Shown: positions 26,451-35,847, counted from the first letter of the stretch. The stretch is 64,000 bases of DNA from Micromonospora sp. Llam0 (GCF_003751085.1 NZ_RJJY01000001.1:682001-746000); one strand, 5' to 3'. The notes: generated by a model not told the origin, from the sequence alone. A program made the numbers and translations.

Positions 26451-29400
26451 ATGGCGGGGGAAGGTGTGACCGCGAAGACAGGCGGTAGCGGTAGCGGCGG
26501 CACGGCGAAGGCCAACGGCGCGGCGGGTTCGGCCAACGGCACGGCGAAGGCCAACGGCAAGGCCGGATCGGCGAACGGCAAGGCCGGGTCGGCGAACGGC
26601 AAGGCCGGGTCGGCCGCGGGCTCCAACGCGCGGGTACGGGCCAAGGCCGGCGCGGGTGGCCTGACCGTCGAGCGGGTGTGGACCAGCGAGGGTGTGCACC
26701 CGTACGACGAGGTGACCTGGCAGCGCCGCGACGTGGTGATGACCAACTGGCGCGACGGCACGGTCAACTTCGAGCAGCGCGGCGTGGAGTTCCCGGAGTC
26801 GTGGAGCGTCAACGCGGCCAACATCGTCACCACCAAGTACTTCCGTGGGGCGGTGGGGACCCCGCAGCGGGAATGGTCGCTCAAGCAGCTGATCGACCGG
26901 GTGGTGAAGACCTACCGGGCGGCGGGGGAGCAGCACGGCTACTTCGCCACCCCGGGCGACGCCGAGATCTTCGAGCACGAGCTGACCTGGATGCTGCTGC
27001 ACCAGGTGTTCAGCTTCAACTCGCCGGTCTGGTTCAACGTCGGCACCGCATCCCCCCAGCAGGTATCAGCGTGCCAGCCGTACCACTCGCTCGTGAGCAC
27101 GCCGGCCGGCCTCGTCCCGATCGGCAAGCTGGTCGAGGAAAACGCCGTCGGAGCCAAGGTCTACGACGCACACGGGCTGACCCGAATTCTCGCGGTCCAG
27201 GCCAATGGCATCAAGGACGTATTGCGCCTGCACACCAAAGCCGGCTACACCCTGGACGTCACCGCAGACCACCTGGTCTGGAAATCGACCGGCGAGGGCA
27301 CCGGTCGGTTCGTCGAAGCCGGCACCTTGGTCGCTGGCGACACTCTCGAATGGCACCGGCGGGGCAGCGACGGCGAGGCGGAGTTCCACCCCGGCGACGT
27401 CCACGAGGCCGCGCTGGCCGGTTGGCTGCAGTCAGACGGCTTCGTCGGCCAGTACGATCAGGGCACCAACCGGTCGCTGACGATCGAGGCGATGACCGTC
27501 AACGACGACGAACTCAGCTGGGTCGTCGCCGCGATCGACCAGGTCTTCCCTGGCGCGCACCGCCATGAACGCCGCGTCGTCACCCAGGACGTCACCCTCG
27601 ACTGCCGGCGGACCCGGTTGTACGGGAAGAATCTGCGCCCGTTCATCGACAAGTGGGGCCTGCTTGCCCGGGGCACCGAGATGGAGGTGCCGGCAACGCT
27701 GTTCACCGCGCCGCTGCCGGTCGTCGCCGCCTATCTGAAGAGCATCTTCCAGGCAGAGGGCTATGTCTCGGCGCGTGAGGCGTCCACCTTGGTCGGCGTG
27801 GACATGATCGGCGAGCGGTTGATTCGCGGGCTGCAGCGGCTGCTGCTGCGCTTCGGGATCTTCGCCCGGGTCGGTTTCAAGGCCGACCCGCGACCGAACC
27901 GGCACGGCACCTGGTCGTTGCGCATCCAGAACCACGGCGACCGGGACACCTTCGCCGCAGAAATCGGGTTCGTCGACGCCCGCAAGTCCGGCAAGCTGGA
28001 GGAGAGCTTTGCCAAGGTGGGCCGGTCCGCCAAGGCGACGAAACGCCTCGTCATCGACCGGGTCGAACCGCTCGGGGCGATGGAGGTCTACGACATCCAG
28101 ACCGAGTCGGGGGAGTACCTCTCCGACAACCTGCGAGTGCACAACTGCTTCATCCTTGCCGTCGACGACTCGATGGATTCCATCCTCGATTGGTACAAAG
28201 AGGAAGGGCTGATCTTCAAGGGCGGCTCCGGGTCCGGGGTGAACCTGTCCCGGATCCGCTCCTCCAAGGAGCTGCTGTCCAGCGGTGGCACCGCCTCCGG
28301 CCCGGTCAGCTTCATGCGCGGCGCCGACGCCTCGGCCGGCACCATCAAGTCGGGCGGCGCCACCCGCCGGGCCGCCAAGATGGTCATCCTCGACGTGGAC
28401 CACCCCGACATCGAGGAGTTCGTGCAGACCAAGGCCCGCGAGGAGGACAAGATCCGGGCGCTGCGCGACGCCGGGTTCGACATGGACCTCGGCGGTGCCG
28501 ACATCGTCAGCGTCCAGTACCAGAACGCCAACAACTCGGTCCGGGTCTCCGACGAGTTCATGCGGGCGTACGAGGACGGCGGCAACTTCGACCTGCGGGC
28601 CCGGCTCGACGGCTCGGTGATCGACACCGTCGACGCCAAGAAGCTGTTCGGCACCATCGCTCAGGCCGCCTGGGAATGCGCCGACCCGGGTCTGCAGTAC
28701 GACGACACGATCAACGACTGGCACACCTGCCCGGAGAGCGGACGCATCACTGCGTCTAATCCCTGCTTCACCGGCGACACCCTGGTCCACACCGACAAGG
28801 GCCTGATCCGGTTCGACGCACTCATCGACCGGAGCCGGCAGGGCGAATCGTTCGGTGTCTACACCCACGACGCCACCAACCCGGACGCCCCCGCCGACCA
28901 GGTCGTGCTGACCAGCCCCGAAGCGGTCATGATCACCGGGACGAACGAGATCACCCGGCTCGAGTTCAGCAACGGCATGGTGCTGCGCTGCACCCCGAAC
29001 CACCGGATCTGGACCACCAACCGGGGGTACGTCGAGGCCAAGGACCTCACCCCGGACGACCAGATCCTGCCGCTCAACCAGCCCACCCCGGCGACCGCCG
29101 CGTCCTGGGAGTTCCGCATGCGCGCGGACGCCCGGGTGTCACCCGGTGACGTCGTGCCGACCAAGTGGCAGCGGGAGTCCCGGCTGCCGGAGAAGTGGAC
29201 CGAGGACTTCGCGCACCTGCTCGGCTGGCTGGTCGGCGACGGCTCGGTTCGCCACGGCACCCCGGGCGTACGCGGTGACAACCCCGGCGCCAGCTGGATC
29301 TACAGCCAGTCCGATCCGGAGGCCATCCTCCAGCGGCACCAGACGGTGCTGGAAAGCATCGTCGGCCTGCGATTCGACCCGGTCCAGATGCCCAACGGCA

Positions 29401-32400
29401 CCGTGCAGCTGCGCAGCAACCGCACTGCCGTCGTCGACTTCCTGACCGGGCTCGGCGTGAGCACTGCCCGCGCCGTGGACAAGCGACTGCCGTCGTCGGT
29501 GCTGGAGGCGCCGCCCGAGATCCAGGCGGCGTTCCTGCGCGGGCTGTTCGACGCGGACGGCTGCGCCGCCGAGACCGCCAACGGCACCCGTTACGTTGGG
29601 CTCGGCGCGGTCTCGATCGAACTGCTCCGCGAGGCACAGCGTCTGCTGAGCGGGTTCGGCATCGGCAGCCGGATCTACGCCACCCGCAAGGCCGGTGACA
29701 CCACCTTCCGGTACACCACGAACGGTGGCGACGAGCGCGAGTACCACGGTAAGCAGCTCTACGACCTGCGGATCAGTGGGGAGAACATCCGCCTGTTCGC
29801 CAGCCGGATCGGGTTCGACCACCAGGCCAAGGCGCAGCGGGTGGCCTGTTGGCTCGAACAGCACCGGTTCTACCGGACGGATCAGACGGCGAAGTTGGTC
29901 AGCCGCGAGTTCGACGGTTTTGAGACCACCTACAATCTGTCCGAACCGCGCAACCACTCGTACATCGCCAACGGCGTGGTCGTCCGGAACTGCTCGGAAT
30001 ACCTGCACCTTGACAATTCGTCGTGCAATCTTGCGTCGCTGAATCTGATGAAATTCCTGCGGGCCGACGGCGGCTTCGAGGTGGAGAAGTTCGTCCGCTC
30101 CGTCGAGTTCGTCATCACGGCGATGGACATCTCCATCTGCTTCGCCGACTTCCCGACGCAGAAGATCGGCGAGACCACCCGGGCGTACCGGCAGCTCGGC
30201 ATCGGCTACGCCAACCTCGGTGCCCTGCTGATGGCCTCCGGTCTGCCGTACGACTCGGAAGCCGGCCGGTCCTACGCCGCCGCCATCACCTCGGTGATGA
30301 CCGGTACGGCGTACCGCCGCTCGGCCGAACTTGCCGGCGTGGTCGGCGCTTACGACGGCTACGCCCGCAACGCCGAGGGTCACAAGCGGGTGATGCGCAA
30401 GCACGCCGCTGCCAGCGACGAGATCCGCCCGACCGGACCGACCGCCACCGCCCTGGCCCGGGAAGCCGCCCGGCAATGGGAGATCGGCAACAAAATCGGC
30501 GAAAAGAACGGCTGGCGCAATTCCCAGGCAAGTGTATTGGCGCCCACCGGTTGCCTCACCCCGGACACGATGGTGACCACCGACCGTGGGCTGATGCGAC
30601 TCGGTGAGATTGGCGACGTCTACGGCGACCGCTGGCAGGACCTCGACATGATGGTGTCGACCGACGAGGGAGCCCGCCAGGCGACGAAGTTCTTCGTCAA
30701 CGGTGAGGAGCCCACTCGCCGGGTGGTCACCAACGGCGGTTACCAGATTCAGGGCACCCTGGCCCACCGGGTCAAGGTGGTGGAACCGGCGACCGGCGAA
30801 TGGGTCTGGAAGCGGATGGCCGAGGTTGCCCCCGGCGACCTGGTACCGGTGCAGCTCGGCACCCTGGTCGGCGAGCCACGTCGGGTGCCGCTGCCGGTGC
30901 TCGACCAGGCGTACTACGCTGGCGACCGGCGACTGTACGTGCCGGACGCGGTCGACGCCGAGCTGGCCGAACTGGTCGGCTACTTCATGGGTGACGGCAG
31001 CCTGCACGCCAAGGGGCTGCGGTTCGCCGTAGCCGACACCGACCTCGACGTGGTGGAACGGCTGCGGGTGCTCGGCAAGGGCCTGTTCGGGCTGGAACCG
31101 GAGGTCGCGGCGCGCACCGGCTACCAGGAGGTCGTCTTCTCCTCGGTGCGGCTGGCTCGCTGGTGGCAGGCAGCCGGGTTCGCCAAGACGCTGCCGCACC
31201 CGGAACACACCGGCAAGGGCTGGTCGCCCCGGGTGCCGTCGGCGATCCTGGAGACCAACGACGTCACCGTCTACACCGCGTTCCTGCGCGGCCTGTTCGA
31301 GGCCGACGGGACGGTGATCGAGGGAGTGCCGTCCGTGTCGACGTCCACCGAGTCGTTCGCCGCGGAGATCCGTACCCTGCTGCTGACCCTCGGGATGGCG
31401 ACCACCACCCGGCGGACCCGCAGCGGCATGGGCAGCGACATCTGGCAGGTGCGGCTGCGCAATACCGACCATGCGATCCGGTACGAGGAGACGATCGGCT
31501 TCATCGGCGCCCGCAAGGCGGAGCAGATCGTCGCCGCGCCGCAGCAGACCGGCAACCGGGACCGTATCCACCTGCCGCGTGAGCTGTGGGATCTGCTGGT
31601 TCCGGCCGGACACCCGATGCGCGGTGCGGTCATGCAGTCGCTGGCCCGAACCGGCGGGGTCTCGCGGACGCTGGCCGGCGAGATCTACGGCGAGGTACTG
31701 GACGACCGCCTCGGGCACGCGCTCGGCTACCTGTACGAGACCGTGACGGCGAACGAGGACGGTGGCGTGCAGCCGACGTACGACCTGTCGGTGCCAGCCA
31801 ACGTCACCTACGTCGCCGGCGGGTTCGTCAGTCACAACACCATCGGTCTGATGATGGATTGCGATACCACCGGCGTCGAGCCGGATTTGGCGCTGGTCAA
31901 ATTCAAGAAACTGGTCGGCGGCGGTTCGATGCAGATCGTCAACCAGACGGTGCCGCGCGCGCTGCGCAGCCTCGGCTACCCGGAGGAGCAGGTCGAGGCG
32001 ATCGTCGAGCACATCGCCGACCATGGGCACGTGGTCGACGCGCCGAGCCTGCGGACCGAGCACTACCCGGTGTTCGACTGCGCGATGGGGGAGCGGTCGA
32101 TCGCGCCGATGGGGCACGTGCGGATGATGGCGGCGGTGCAGCCGTTCATCTCCGGGGCGATCTCCAAGACGGTCAACATGCCGGAGTCGGCGAGCGTCGC
32201 CGACGTCGAGCGGATCTACTTCGAGGGCTGGAAGCTGGGCCTGAAGGCGCTGGCGATCTACCGGGACAACTGCAAGGTGGGCCAGCCGCTGTCGGCGGCC
32301 AAGTCGGACAAGGCCAAGGAGACCGCCGCCGAGCAGGCCAAGGTGATCGAGAAGGTCGTCGAAAAGGTCGTCGAGTACCGCCCGGTGCGTAAGCGGCTGC

Positions 32401-33089
32401 CGAAGAAGCGCCCGTCGGAGACGGTGTCGTTCTCGGTCGGCGGTGCCGAGGGCTACCTGACCGCCTCGTCGTACCCGGACGACGGCCTCGGCGAGGTCTT
32501 CCTCAAGATGTCGAAGCAGGGTTCGACGTTGGCCGGGGTGATGGACGCCTTCTCGGTGGCCATCTCGATCGGCCTGCAGTACGGCGTACCGCTGGAGACG
32601 TTCGTCGCGAAGTTCACCAACATGCGCTTCGAACCGGCCGGCATGACCGACGACCCGGACGTGCGGATGGCCGCGTCGGTGATGGACTACATTTTCCGTC
32701 GCCTGGCGTTGGACTTCCTGCCGTACGACCGGCGGGCCGAGCTGGGCATCTTCACCGCCGCCGAGCGGACCGCGCAGATGCGGGCCGAGGCGGAGGCGGA
32801 GAACGCGGCGTCGGAGCTGTCGGAGATGGCGATGTCCGCGCCGGTCGAGCCGAAGCATCCGGAGGCGTCGGCGCCGTCGTCGGCCGACTCCGGCAGCGGT
32901 ACGGCGACCGAGCCGGCCGCCGCGAGTACGCCGGCTCCGGCGTCGGTGCACTCGTCGACGGAGCTGCTGGAGGCGGTGATCGGCAAGGCGGCCGACGCGC
33001 CGCTCTGCTTCACCTGCGGCACCAAGATGCGCCCGGCCGGCAGCTGCTACGTCTGCGAGGGCTGCGGCTCCACCTCCGGCTGCAGCTGA
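26451..33089 (+). CDS. nrdJ: Adenosylcobalamin-dependent (class II) ribonucleotide reductase NrdJ with three inteins, 2212 aa precursor
   Basis: Reduces ribonucleotides to deoxyribonucleotides using coenzyme B12. The ATG at 26451 has GAGGGGGCG upstream. The first ~70 residues are Ala/Gly/Asn/Lys repeats. Extein landmarks, interrupted by inteins, are FNSPVWFNVG, CFILAVDDSMDSI, GGSGSGVNLSRIRS, the radical-Cys motif NP-CSEY, and the APTG-TIGLMMD phosphate loop. The C-terminal zinc-binding tail is CFTCGTKMRPAGSCYVCEGC. Without residues 208-565, 772-1180 and 1368-1796, the spliced enzyme has 1016 residues, normal for actinobacterial NrdJ. It is probably repressed by NrdR. Confidence 0.96.
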   Translation: MAGEGVTAKTGGSGSGGTAKANGAAGSANGTAKANGKAGSANGKAGSANGKAGSAAGSNARVRAKAGAGGLTVERVWTSEGVHPYDEVTWQRRDVVMTNWRDGTVNFEQRGVEFPESWSVNAANIVTTKYFRGAVGTPQREWSLKQLIDRVVKTYRAAGEQHGYFATPGDAEIFEHELTWMLLHQVFSFNSPVWFNVGTASPQQVSACQPYHSLVSTPAGLVPIGKLVEENAVGAKVYDAHGLTRILAVQANGIKDVLRLHTKAGYTLDVTADHLVWKSTGEGTGRFVEAGTLVAGDTLEWHRRGSDGEAEFHPGDVHEAALAGWLQSDGFVGQYDQGTNRSLTIEAMTVNDDELSWVVAAIDQVFPGAHRHERRVVTQDVTLDCRRTRLYGKNLRPFIDKWGLLARGTEMEVPATLFTAPLPVVAAYLKSIFQAEGYVSAREASTLVGVDMIGERLIRGLQRLLLRFGIFARVGFKADPRPNRHGTWSLRIQNHGDRDTFAAEIGFVDARKSGKLEESFAKVGRSAKATKRLVIDRVEPLGAMEVYDIQTESGEYLSDNLRVHNCFILAVDDSMDSILDWYKEEGLIFKGGSGSGVNLSRIRSSKELLSSGGTASGPVSFMRGADASAGTIKSGGATRRAAKMVILDVDHPDIEEFVQTKAREEDKIRALRDAGFDMDLGGADIVSVQYQNANNSVRVSDEFMRAYEDGGNFDLRARLDGSVIDTVDAKKLFGTIAQAAWECADPGLQYDDTINDWHTCPESGRITASNPCFTGDTLVHTDKGLIRFDALIDRSRQGESFGVYTHDATNPDAPADQVVLTSPEAVMITGTNEITRLEFSNGMVLRCTPNHRIWTTNRGYVEAKDLTPDDQILPLNQPTPATAASWEFRMRADARVSPGDVVPTKWQRESRLPEKWTEDFAHLLGWLVGDGSVRHGTPGVRGDNPGASWIYSQSDPEAILQRHQTVLESIVGLRFDPVQMPNGTVQLRSNRTAVVDFLTGLGVSTARAVDKRLPSSVLEAPPEIQAAFLRGLFDADGCAAETANGTRYVGLGAVSIELLREAQRLLSGFGIGSRIYATRKAGDTTFRYTTNGGDEREYHGKQLYDLRISGENIRLFASRIGFDHQAKAQRVACWLEQHRFYRTDQTAKLVSREFDGFETTYNLSEPRNHSYIANGVVVRNCSEYLHLDNSSCNLASLNLMKFLRADGGFEVEKFVRSVEFVITAMDISICFADFPTQKIGETTRAYRQLGIGYANLGALLMASGLPYDSEAGRSYAAAITSVMTGTAYRRSAELAGVVGAYDGYARNAEGHKRVMRKHAAASDEIRPTGPTATALAREAARQWEIGNKIGEKNGWRNSQASVLAPTGCLTPDTMVTTDRGLMRLGEIGDVYGDRWQDLDMMVSTDEGARQATKFFVNGEEPTRRVVTNGGYQIQGTLAHRVKVVEPATGEWVWKRMAEVAPGDLVPVQLGTLVGEPRRVPLPVLDQAYYAGDRRLYVPDAVDAELAELVGYFMGDGSLHAKGLRFAVADTDLDVVERLRVLGKGLFGLEPEVAARTGYQEVVFSSVRLARWWQAAGFAKTLPHPEHTGKGWSPRVPSAILETNDVTVYTAFLRGLFEADGTVIEGVPSVSTSTESFAAEIRTLLLTLGMATTTRRTRSGMGSDIWQVRLRNTDHAIRYEETIGFIGARKAEQIVAAPQQTGNRDRIHLPRELWDLLVPAGHPMRGAVMQSLARTGGVSRTLAGEIYGEVLDDRLGHALGYLYETVTANEDGGVQPTYDLSVPANVTYVAGGFVSHNTIGLMMDCDTTGVEPDLALVKFKKLVGGGSMQIVNQTVPRALRSLGYPEEQVEAIVEHIADHGHVVDAPSLRTEHYPVFDCAMGERSIAPMGHVRMMAAVQPFISGAISKTVNMPESASVADVERIYFEGWKLGLKALAIYRDNCKVGQPLSAAKSDKAKETAAEQAKVIEKVVEKVVEYRPVRKRLPKKRPSETVSFSVGGAEGYLTASSYPDDGLGEVFLKMSKQGSTLAGVMDAFSVAISIGLQYGVPLETFVAKFTNMRFEPAGMTDDPDVRMAASVMDYIFRRLALDFLPYDRRAELGIFTAAERTAQMRAEAEAENAASELSEMAMSAPVEPKHPEASAPSSADSGSGTATEPAAASTPAPASVHSSTELLEAVIGKAADAPLCFTCGTKMRPAGSCYVCEGCGSTSGCS
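26553..26615 (+). repeat. 3 x 21-bp tandem repeat in nrdJ N-terminus
   Basis: Three 21-bp units starting AACGGCAAGGCCGG at 26553, 26574 and 26595 encode NGKAGSA heptapeptides in the unconserved N-terminal extension of NrdJ. Confidence 0.88.
27072..28145 (+). other. Intein 1 of NrdJ (358 aa) with LAGLIDADG-like endonuclease
   Basis: Inserted between QQVSA and CFILAVDD. Block A begins CQPYHSLVSTPAGLVPIGKL; block B is DVTADHLVW; the endonuclease motifs are LAGWLQSDGFVGQ and LKSIFQAEGYVSA; block F is AMEVYDIQTESGEYL; block G is DNLRVHN followed by extein Cys+1. His-Asn at the C-terminal splice junction and Cys1 are present, so splicing is expected. Confidence 0.95.
28764..29990 (+). other. Intein 2 of NrdJ (409 aa), penultimate Arg
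   Basis: Inserted between ITASNP and CSEYLHLD, directly before the conserved radical cysteine, which serves as Cys+1. Block A is CFTGDTLVHTDKGLIRF; block B is RCTPNHRIWTT; the endonuclease motifs are LLGWLVGDGSVRH and FLRGLFDADGCAA; block F is TTYNLSEPRNHSYI; block G is NGVVVRN. The penultimate residue is Arg where His is usual. Confidence 0.95.
30552..31838 (+). other. Intein 3 of NrdJ (429 aa), Thr+1
   Basis: Inserted between SVLAPTG and TIGLMMDCDTTG. Block A is CLTPDTMVTTDRGLMRL; block B is IQGTLAHRVKV; the endonuclease motifs are LVGYFMGDGSLHA and FLRGLFEADGTVI; block F is PTYDLSVPANVTYV; block G is GGFVSHN. The extein nucleophile is threonine. Confidence 0.95.
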
Positions 33090-33104
33090 TCGAACACGTG
33101 TCAC

Positions 33105-33131
33105 GGGGAGCCGGATGTGATCCGGCTCCCC
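33105..33131. terminator. nrdJ terminator hairpin
   Basis: GGGGAGCCGGAT (33105-33116) pairs perfectly with ATCCGGCTCCCC (33120-33131) around a GTG loop, 16 bp after the nrdJ stop. A 12-bp stem with weak T content. Confidence 0.8.
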
Positions 33132-33147
33132 GTTCGCGGTCTGGCTG

Positions 33148-34122
33148 ATGACGGCACCGCCTCGGCGGGGCGATCATCTGGCGGTGGGGACCGCCGAGGT
33201 GTACGTCGACTTCGCCCGCCGGCAGGCGTCCGGGGTGTCGCCCAGCTACGAGCGGCTGGCGTACGCGGTGTCCCGCGACGACGATCTCCTGGCGCTGCTC
33301 GACTCGTTGCCGCCACCGACCCGGCAGCCGAACCTGCTGTTCGGTGTGGTCCGGCTGCTCGGCGGGCCGGTCGACGACCCGGCCGCGTTCCACGACTTCA
33401 CGGTGGCGCGCTGGCCGGAGGTCGAGGCGCAGATGCGTCGCCGGCTCACCCAGACCAACGAGGCCGGGCGGTGCGCCGTACTGCTGCCGGTGCTGGCGGC
33501 GTTGCCGCAGCCGCTGGCGCTTCTCGAAGTTGGCGCGTCGGCGGGCCTGTGTCTCTACCCGGACCGGTACGCCTACCGCTACGACGGCGGACCGACCGTG
33601 GGGGACGGCGAGCCGGTGCTCGACTGCGCGACGACCGGGTTGACGCCGCCGCGTACCCGGCCGGAGGTGGTGTGGCGGGCCGGGCTGGACCTGACCCCGC
33701 TGGACGTCACCGACGCCGACGACGTCGCCTGGCTGGACGCGCTGATCTGGCCGGAGCAGGAGCACCGGCGGGCCCGGCTGGCGGCCGCGGCGGCCGTCGC
33801 GGCGGCCGATCCGCCGCTGCTGGTCCGGGGCGACCTGGTCGACGACCTGCCGGCGCTGGCCGCGTCGGCACCGCCGGCCGCGACGCTGGTGGTGTTCCAC
33901 ACCGCCGTGCTCTACCACGTGCCGGCACCGCGCCGGTCGGCCTTCGTCGACCTGGTACGCGGCCTGCCCGGCCACTGGCTGGCGAACGAGGGGCCGGACA
34001 TCCTGCGCCACGACGCGTTGCCGCCGCCACCGGACGACACGCTGCACAACGTGCTGGCCCTGGACGGCCGCCCGCTGGCCTGGACCCGGCCACACGGCCA
34101 GAGCCTGACCTGGTTCGGCTGA
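33148..34122 (+). CDS. DUF2332 family protein, 324 aa
   Basis: LFGVVRLLGGP, TNEAGRCAVLLPVLAAL, LLEVGASAGLCLYPDRYAY and VVFHTAVLYHVP are the conserved segments of DUF2332. LLEVGASAGL resembles motif I of an SAM-binding Rossmann fold, so a methyltransferase-like role is possible but unproven. The protein is soluble, without signal peptide. It starts 17 bp after the nrdJ terminator and is probably a separate unit. It is convergent with the MFS gene. Confidence 0.82.
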   Translation: MTAPPRRGDHLAVGTAEVYVDFARRQASGVSPSYERLAYAVSRDDDLLALLDSLPPPTRQPNLLFGVVRLLGGPVDDPAAFHDFTVARWPEVEAQMRRRLTQTNEAGRCAVLLPVLAALPQPLALLEVGASAGLCLYPDRYAYRYDGGPTVGDGEPVLDCATTGLTPPRTRPEVVWRAGLDLTPLDVTDADDVAWLDALIWPEQEHRRARLAAAAAVAAADPPLLVRGDLVDDLPALAASAPPAATLVVFHTAVLYHVPAPRRSAFVDLVRGLPGHWLANEGPDILRHDALPPPPDDTLHNVLALDGRPLAWTRPHGQSLTWFG

Positions 34123-34143
34123 GGGTTCGGCTGACGGTCCGCC

Positions 34144-35367
34144 TCAGGGTTGTTCGGTGAGCGTTTCCGGTCTCGGGGCCTGCCTGATCTGCCGGCTCGT
34201 CGTCGACGCCGCCGCGACGACGGCGAGCCATGCCGCCAGCGCGGCGAAGGTCGGCACCGCACCCAGGGTCTCCAGCGCTATGCCGCCGAGGAGGGCACCC
34301 ACGGGGCGGGCACCCCAGCCGATCATCCGGGAGGCTCCGTTGACCCGGCCCTGGAGGCGGTCGGGGGTCAGGGCGTACCGGTAGGCGGCGTTGGTGGTGT
34401 TGAAGATCGGGCCCACCAGCGCGCCGACCGTGTAGACCGCGCCCAGCGCGAACACCGTCGGGGCCAGGGCCAACGCCGTCATCTGCGCGACCCACCACCA
34501 GAGCGCGCCGATCATGATCACGTTCGGGGCGACGAGACGCTGCACCGGCGGGGCCACCAGGGCACCGGCGATCGCGCCCACGCCGAAGAGACCGAGGAGG
34601 ACACCGACGCCGGTCGGGGATGCGCCGAGGTCGGTGGCGCGCACGATGACAGCCAGGCTGAGGGCGCTGAAGGCCAGGTTGCCGGCCGACGCGATCGCCA
34701 CGAGAGCGCGCAGCAGGTGCTGGCGCCACAGCCAGCGGACGCCTTCGGAGATTTCTGCCAGTAGGTGGCGGTGCTGCGCTACCCGGGTCTCCTCCAAGGG
34801 CCGCCGGATCGGGGCGACCAGGGAGAGCCCCAGCACGTACGACACGGCGTCGGCGGCGAACGGCACCGCGTGGCCCAGCCCGAACAGCAGCCCGCCCAAC
34901 GGCTGGCCGGCCAGGTCGGCACCCTGGTCGCGGGCCTGGTTCTGGGCGATCGCCGTCGGCAGTTGGGGTTTCGGCACCACGTGCGGCAGGGCGGCGGTCT
35001 CGGCGAGCAGGAAGAAGACGTACAGCGTCCCCTCGACGAAGGCCACGACCATGAGGTGACCGATCGTGATCCGTCCGAGCGCGACGGCCACCGCGACCGA
35101 CGCCAGGGCCACCGCCCGGCCGGCGTCGGCGGCGAGCATGATCCGCTTGCGGGGCCAGCGGTCGACCAGGGCACCCGCCGGCAGGAACCAGATCAGGAAC
35201 GGGGCCGCCTGTGCGGCCGCCACCAGGCCGGCCTGCGCCGGTGAGCCGGTGACGGCCAGCACCAGCAGCGGGTACGCGAGGCCGCTGATCCGGGTGCCGA
35301 GCGTCGATACGACCTGGCTCGTCCACAGGAGAAGGAAGTCGCGGTTTCGCCAGAGGGAGACCGGCAC
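34144..35367 (-). CDS. MFS transporter (enterobactin exporter-like), 407 aa
   Basis: About twelve TM segments. VSLWRNRDFLLLWTSQVVSTLG at the start (marker RNRDFLLLWTSQ) and LVDRWPRKRIMLAADAGRA between TM2 and TM3 are typical of the MFS_3/EntS-like exporters. LTPDRLQGRVNGASRMIGWG is the second conserved loop. I prefer GTG 35367; the upstream open frame adds 12 non-conserved residues and no clear ribosome site is visible for either. Substrate unknown. Confidence 0.85.
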   Translation of the reverse strand: MPVSLWRNRDFLLLWTSQVVSTLGTRISGLAYPLLVLAVTGSPAQAGLVAAAQAAPFLIWFLPAGALVDRWPRKRIMLAADAGRAVALASVAVAVALGRITIGHLMVVAFVEGTLYVFFLLAETAALPHVVPKPQLPTAIAQNQARDQGADLAGQPLGGLLFGLGHAVPFAADAVSYVLGLSLVAPIRRPLEETRVAQHRHLLAEISEGVRWLWRQHLLRALVAIASAGNLAFSALSLAVIVRATDLGASPTGVGVLLGLFGVGAIAGALVAPPVQRLVAPNVIMIGALWWWVAQMTALALAPTVFALGAVYTVGALVGPIFNTTNAAYRYALTPDRLQGRVNGASRMIGWGARPVGALLGGIALETLGAVPTFAALAAWLAVVAAASTTSRQIRQAPRPETLTEQP

Positions 35368-35465
35368 CGGACCAGTCTGGCAACCGGCCGAGGTTAGGCA
35401 CAACCAAGATCATTGATGCTCTGCTGGGATCGTGTCGGCGTGTCGGCCGGTTCTTCGCCAAGTGA

Positions 35466-35660
35466 TCATGGCTGGCCGGGCTGGTGCAGCCAGATCCGCA
35501 GGGTGCCGATCGGGGCGAAGCCGTGCGCGCGGGCGCGGGCAGCCCCGCCGGCCGGTGGATCCACTCGGCGGTGAACAGCTCGACGAAGCCGTCCGGGGTG
35601 AGGTCCAGGGTGGCGAAGCTGTCCTTGACCGAGCATCCCGGCGACGTCGTGTCGATCCGG
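35466..35660 (-). pseudogene. Unidentified gene remnant, frameshifted
   Basis: On the minus strand one frame reads VKDSFATLDLTPDGFVELFT and AEWIHRPAG, and the coding-like text then continues in another frame as ARAHGFAPIGTLRIWLHQPG, ending QP and a stop. Neither part makes a complete gene and I do not recognise the family. The stretch 35404-36269 as a whole looks like a graveyard of decayed genes. Confidence 0.4.
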
Positions 35661-35847
35661 TCGAGAATGTCGGCGGGTGTCGCGTCGGGGCGCCGGGTTG
35701 CGGGCCGCCGCGCTACGCATCGCAGCCGTGGAGCTCGGACCCATGTGGACAGTCCGTCACGCGGGCGTCCGGCACCTGACCGACGCGTCCGGGTGACTGT
35801 TCACGACGACGTCGCGTCACGCGGTGGCCGATACTCCGGGGCAGGCA

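Noticed and set aside
27072..31838. Separate endonuclease genes inside nrdJ
   Set aside because: The insert frames are continuous with the exteins on both sides and carry intein splice blocks, so they are inteins rather than free-standing genes.
29139..33104. 1321-codon minus-strand frame opposite nrdJ
   Set aside because: It is the antisense shadow of a high-GC gene. Its text is Arg/His/Gly/Asp-rich without any domain, while the plus strand encodes NrdJ and two inteins.
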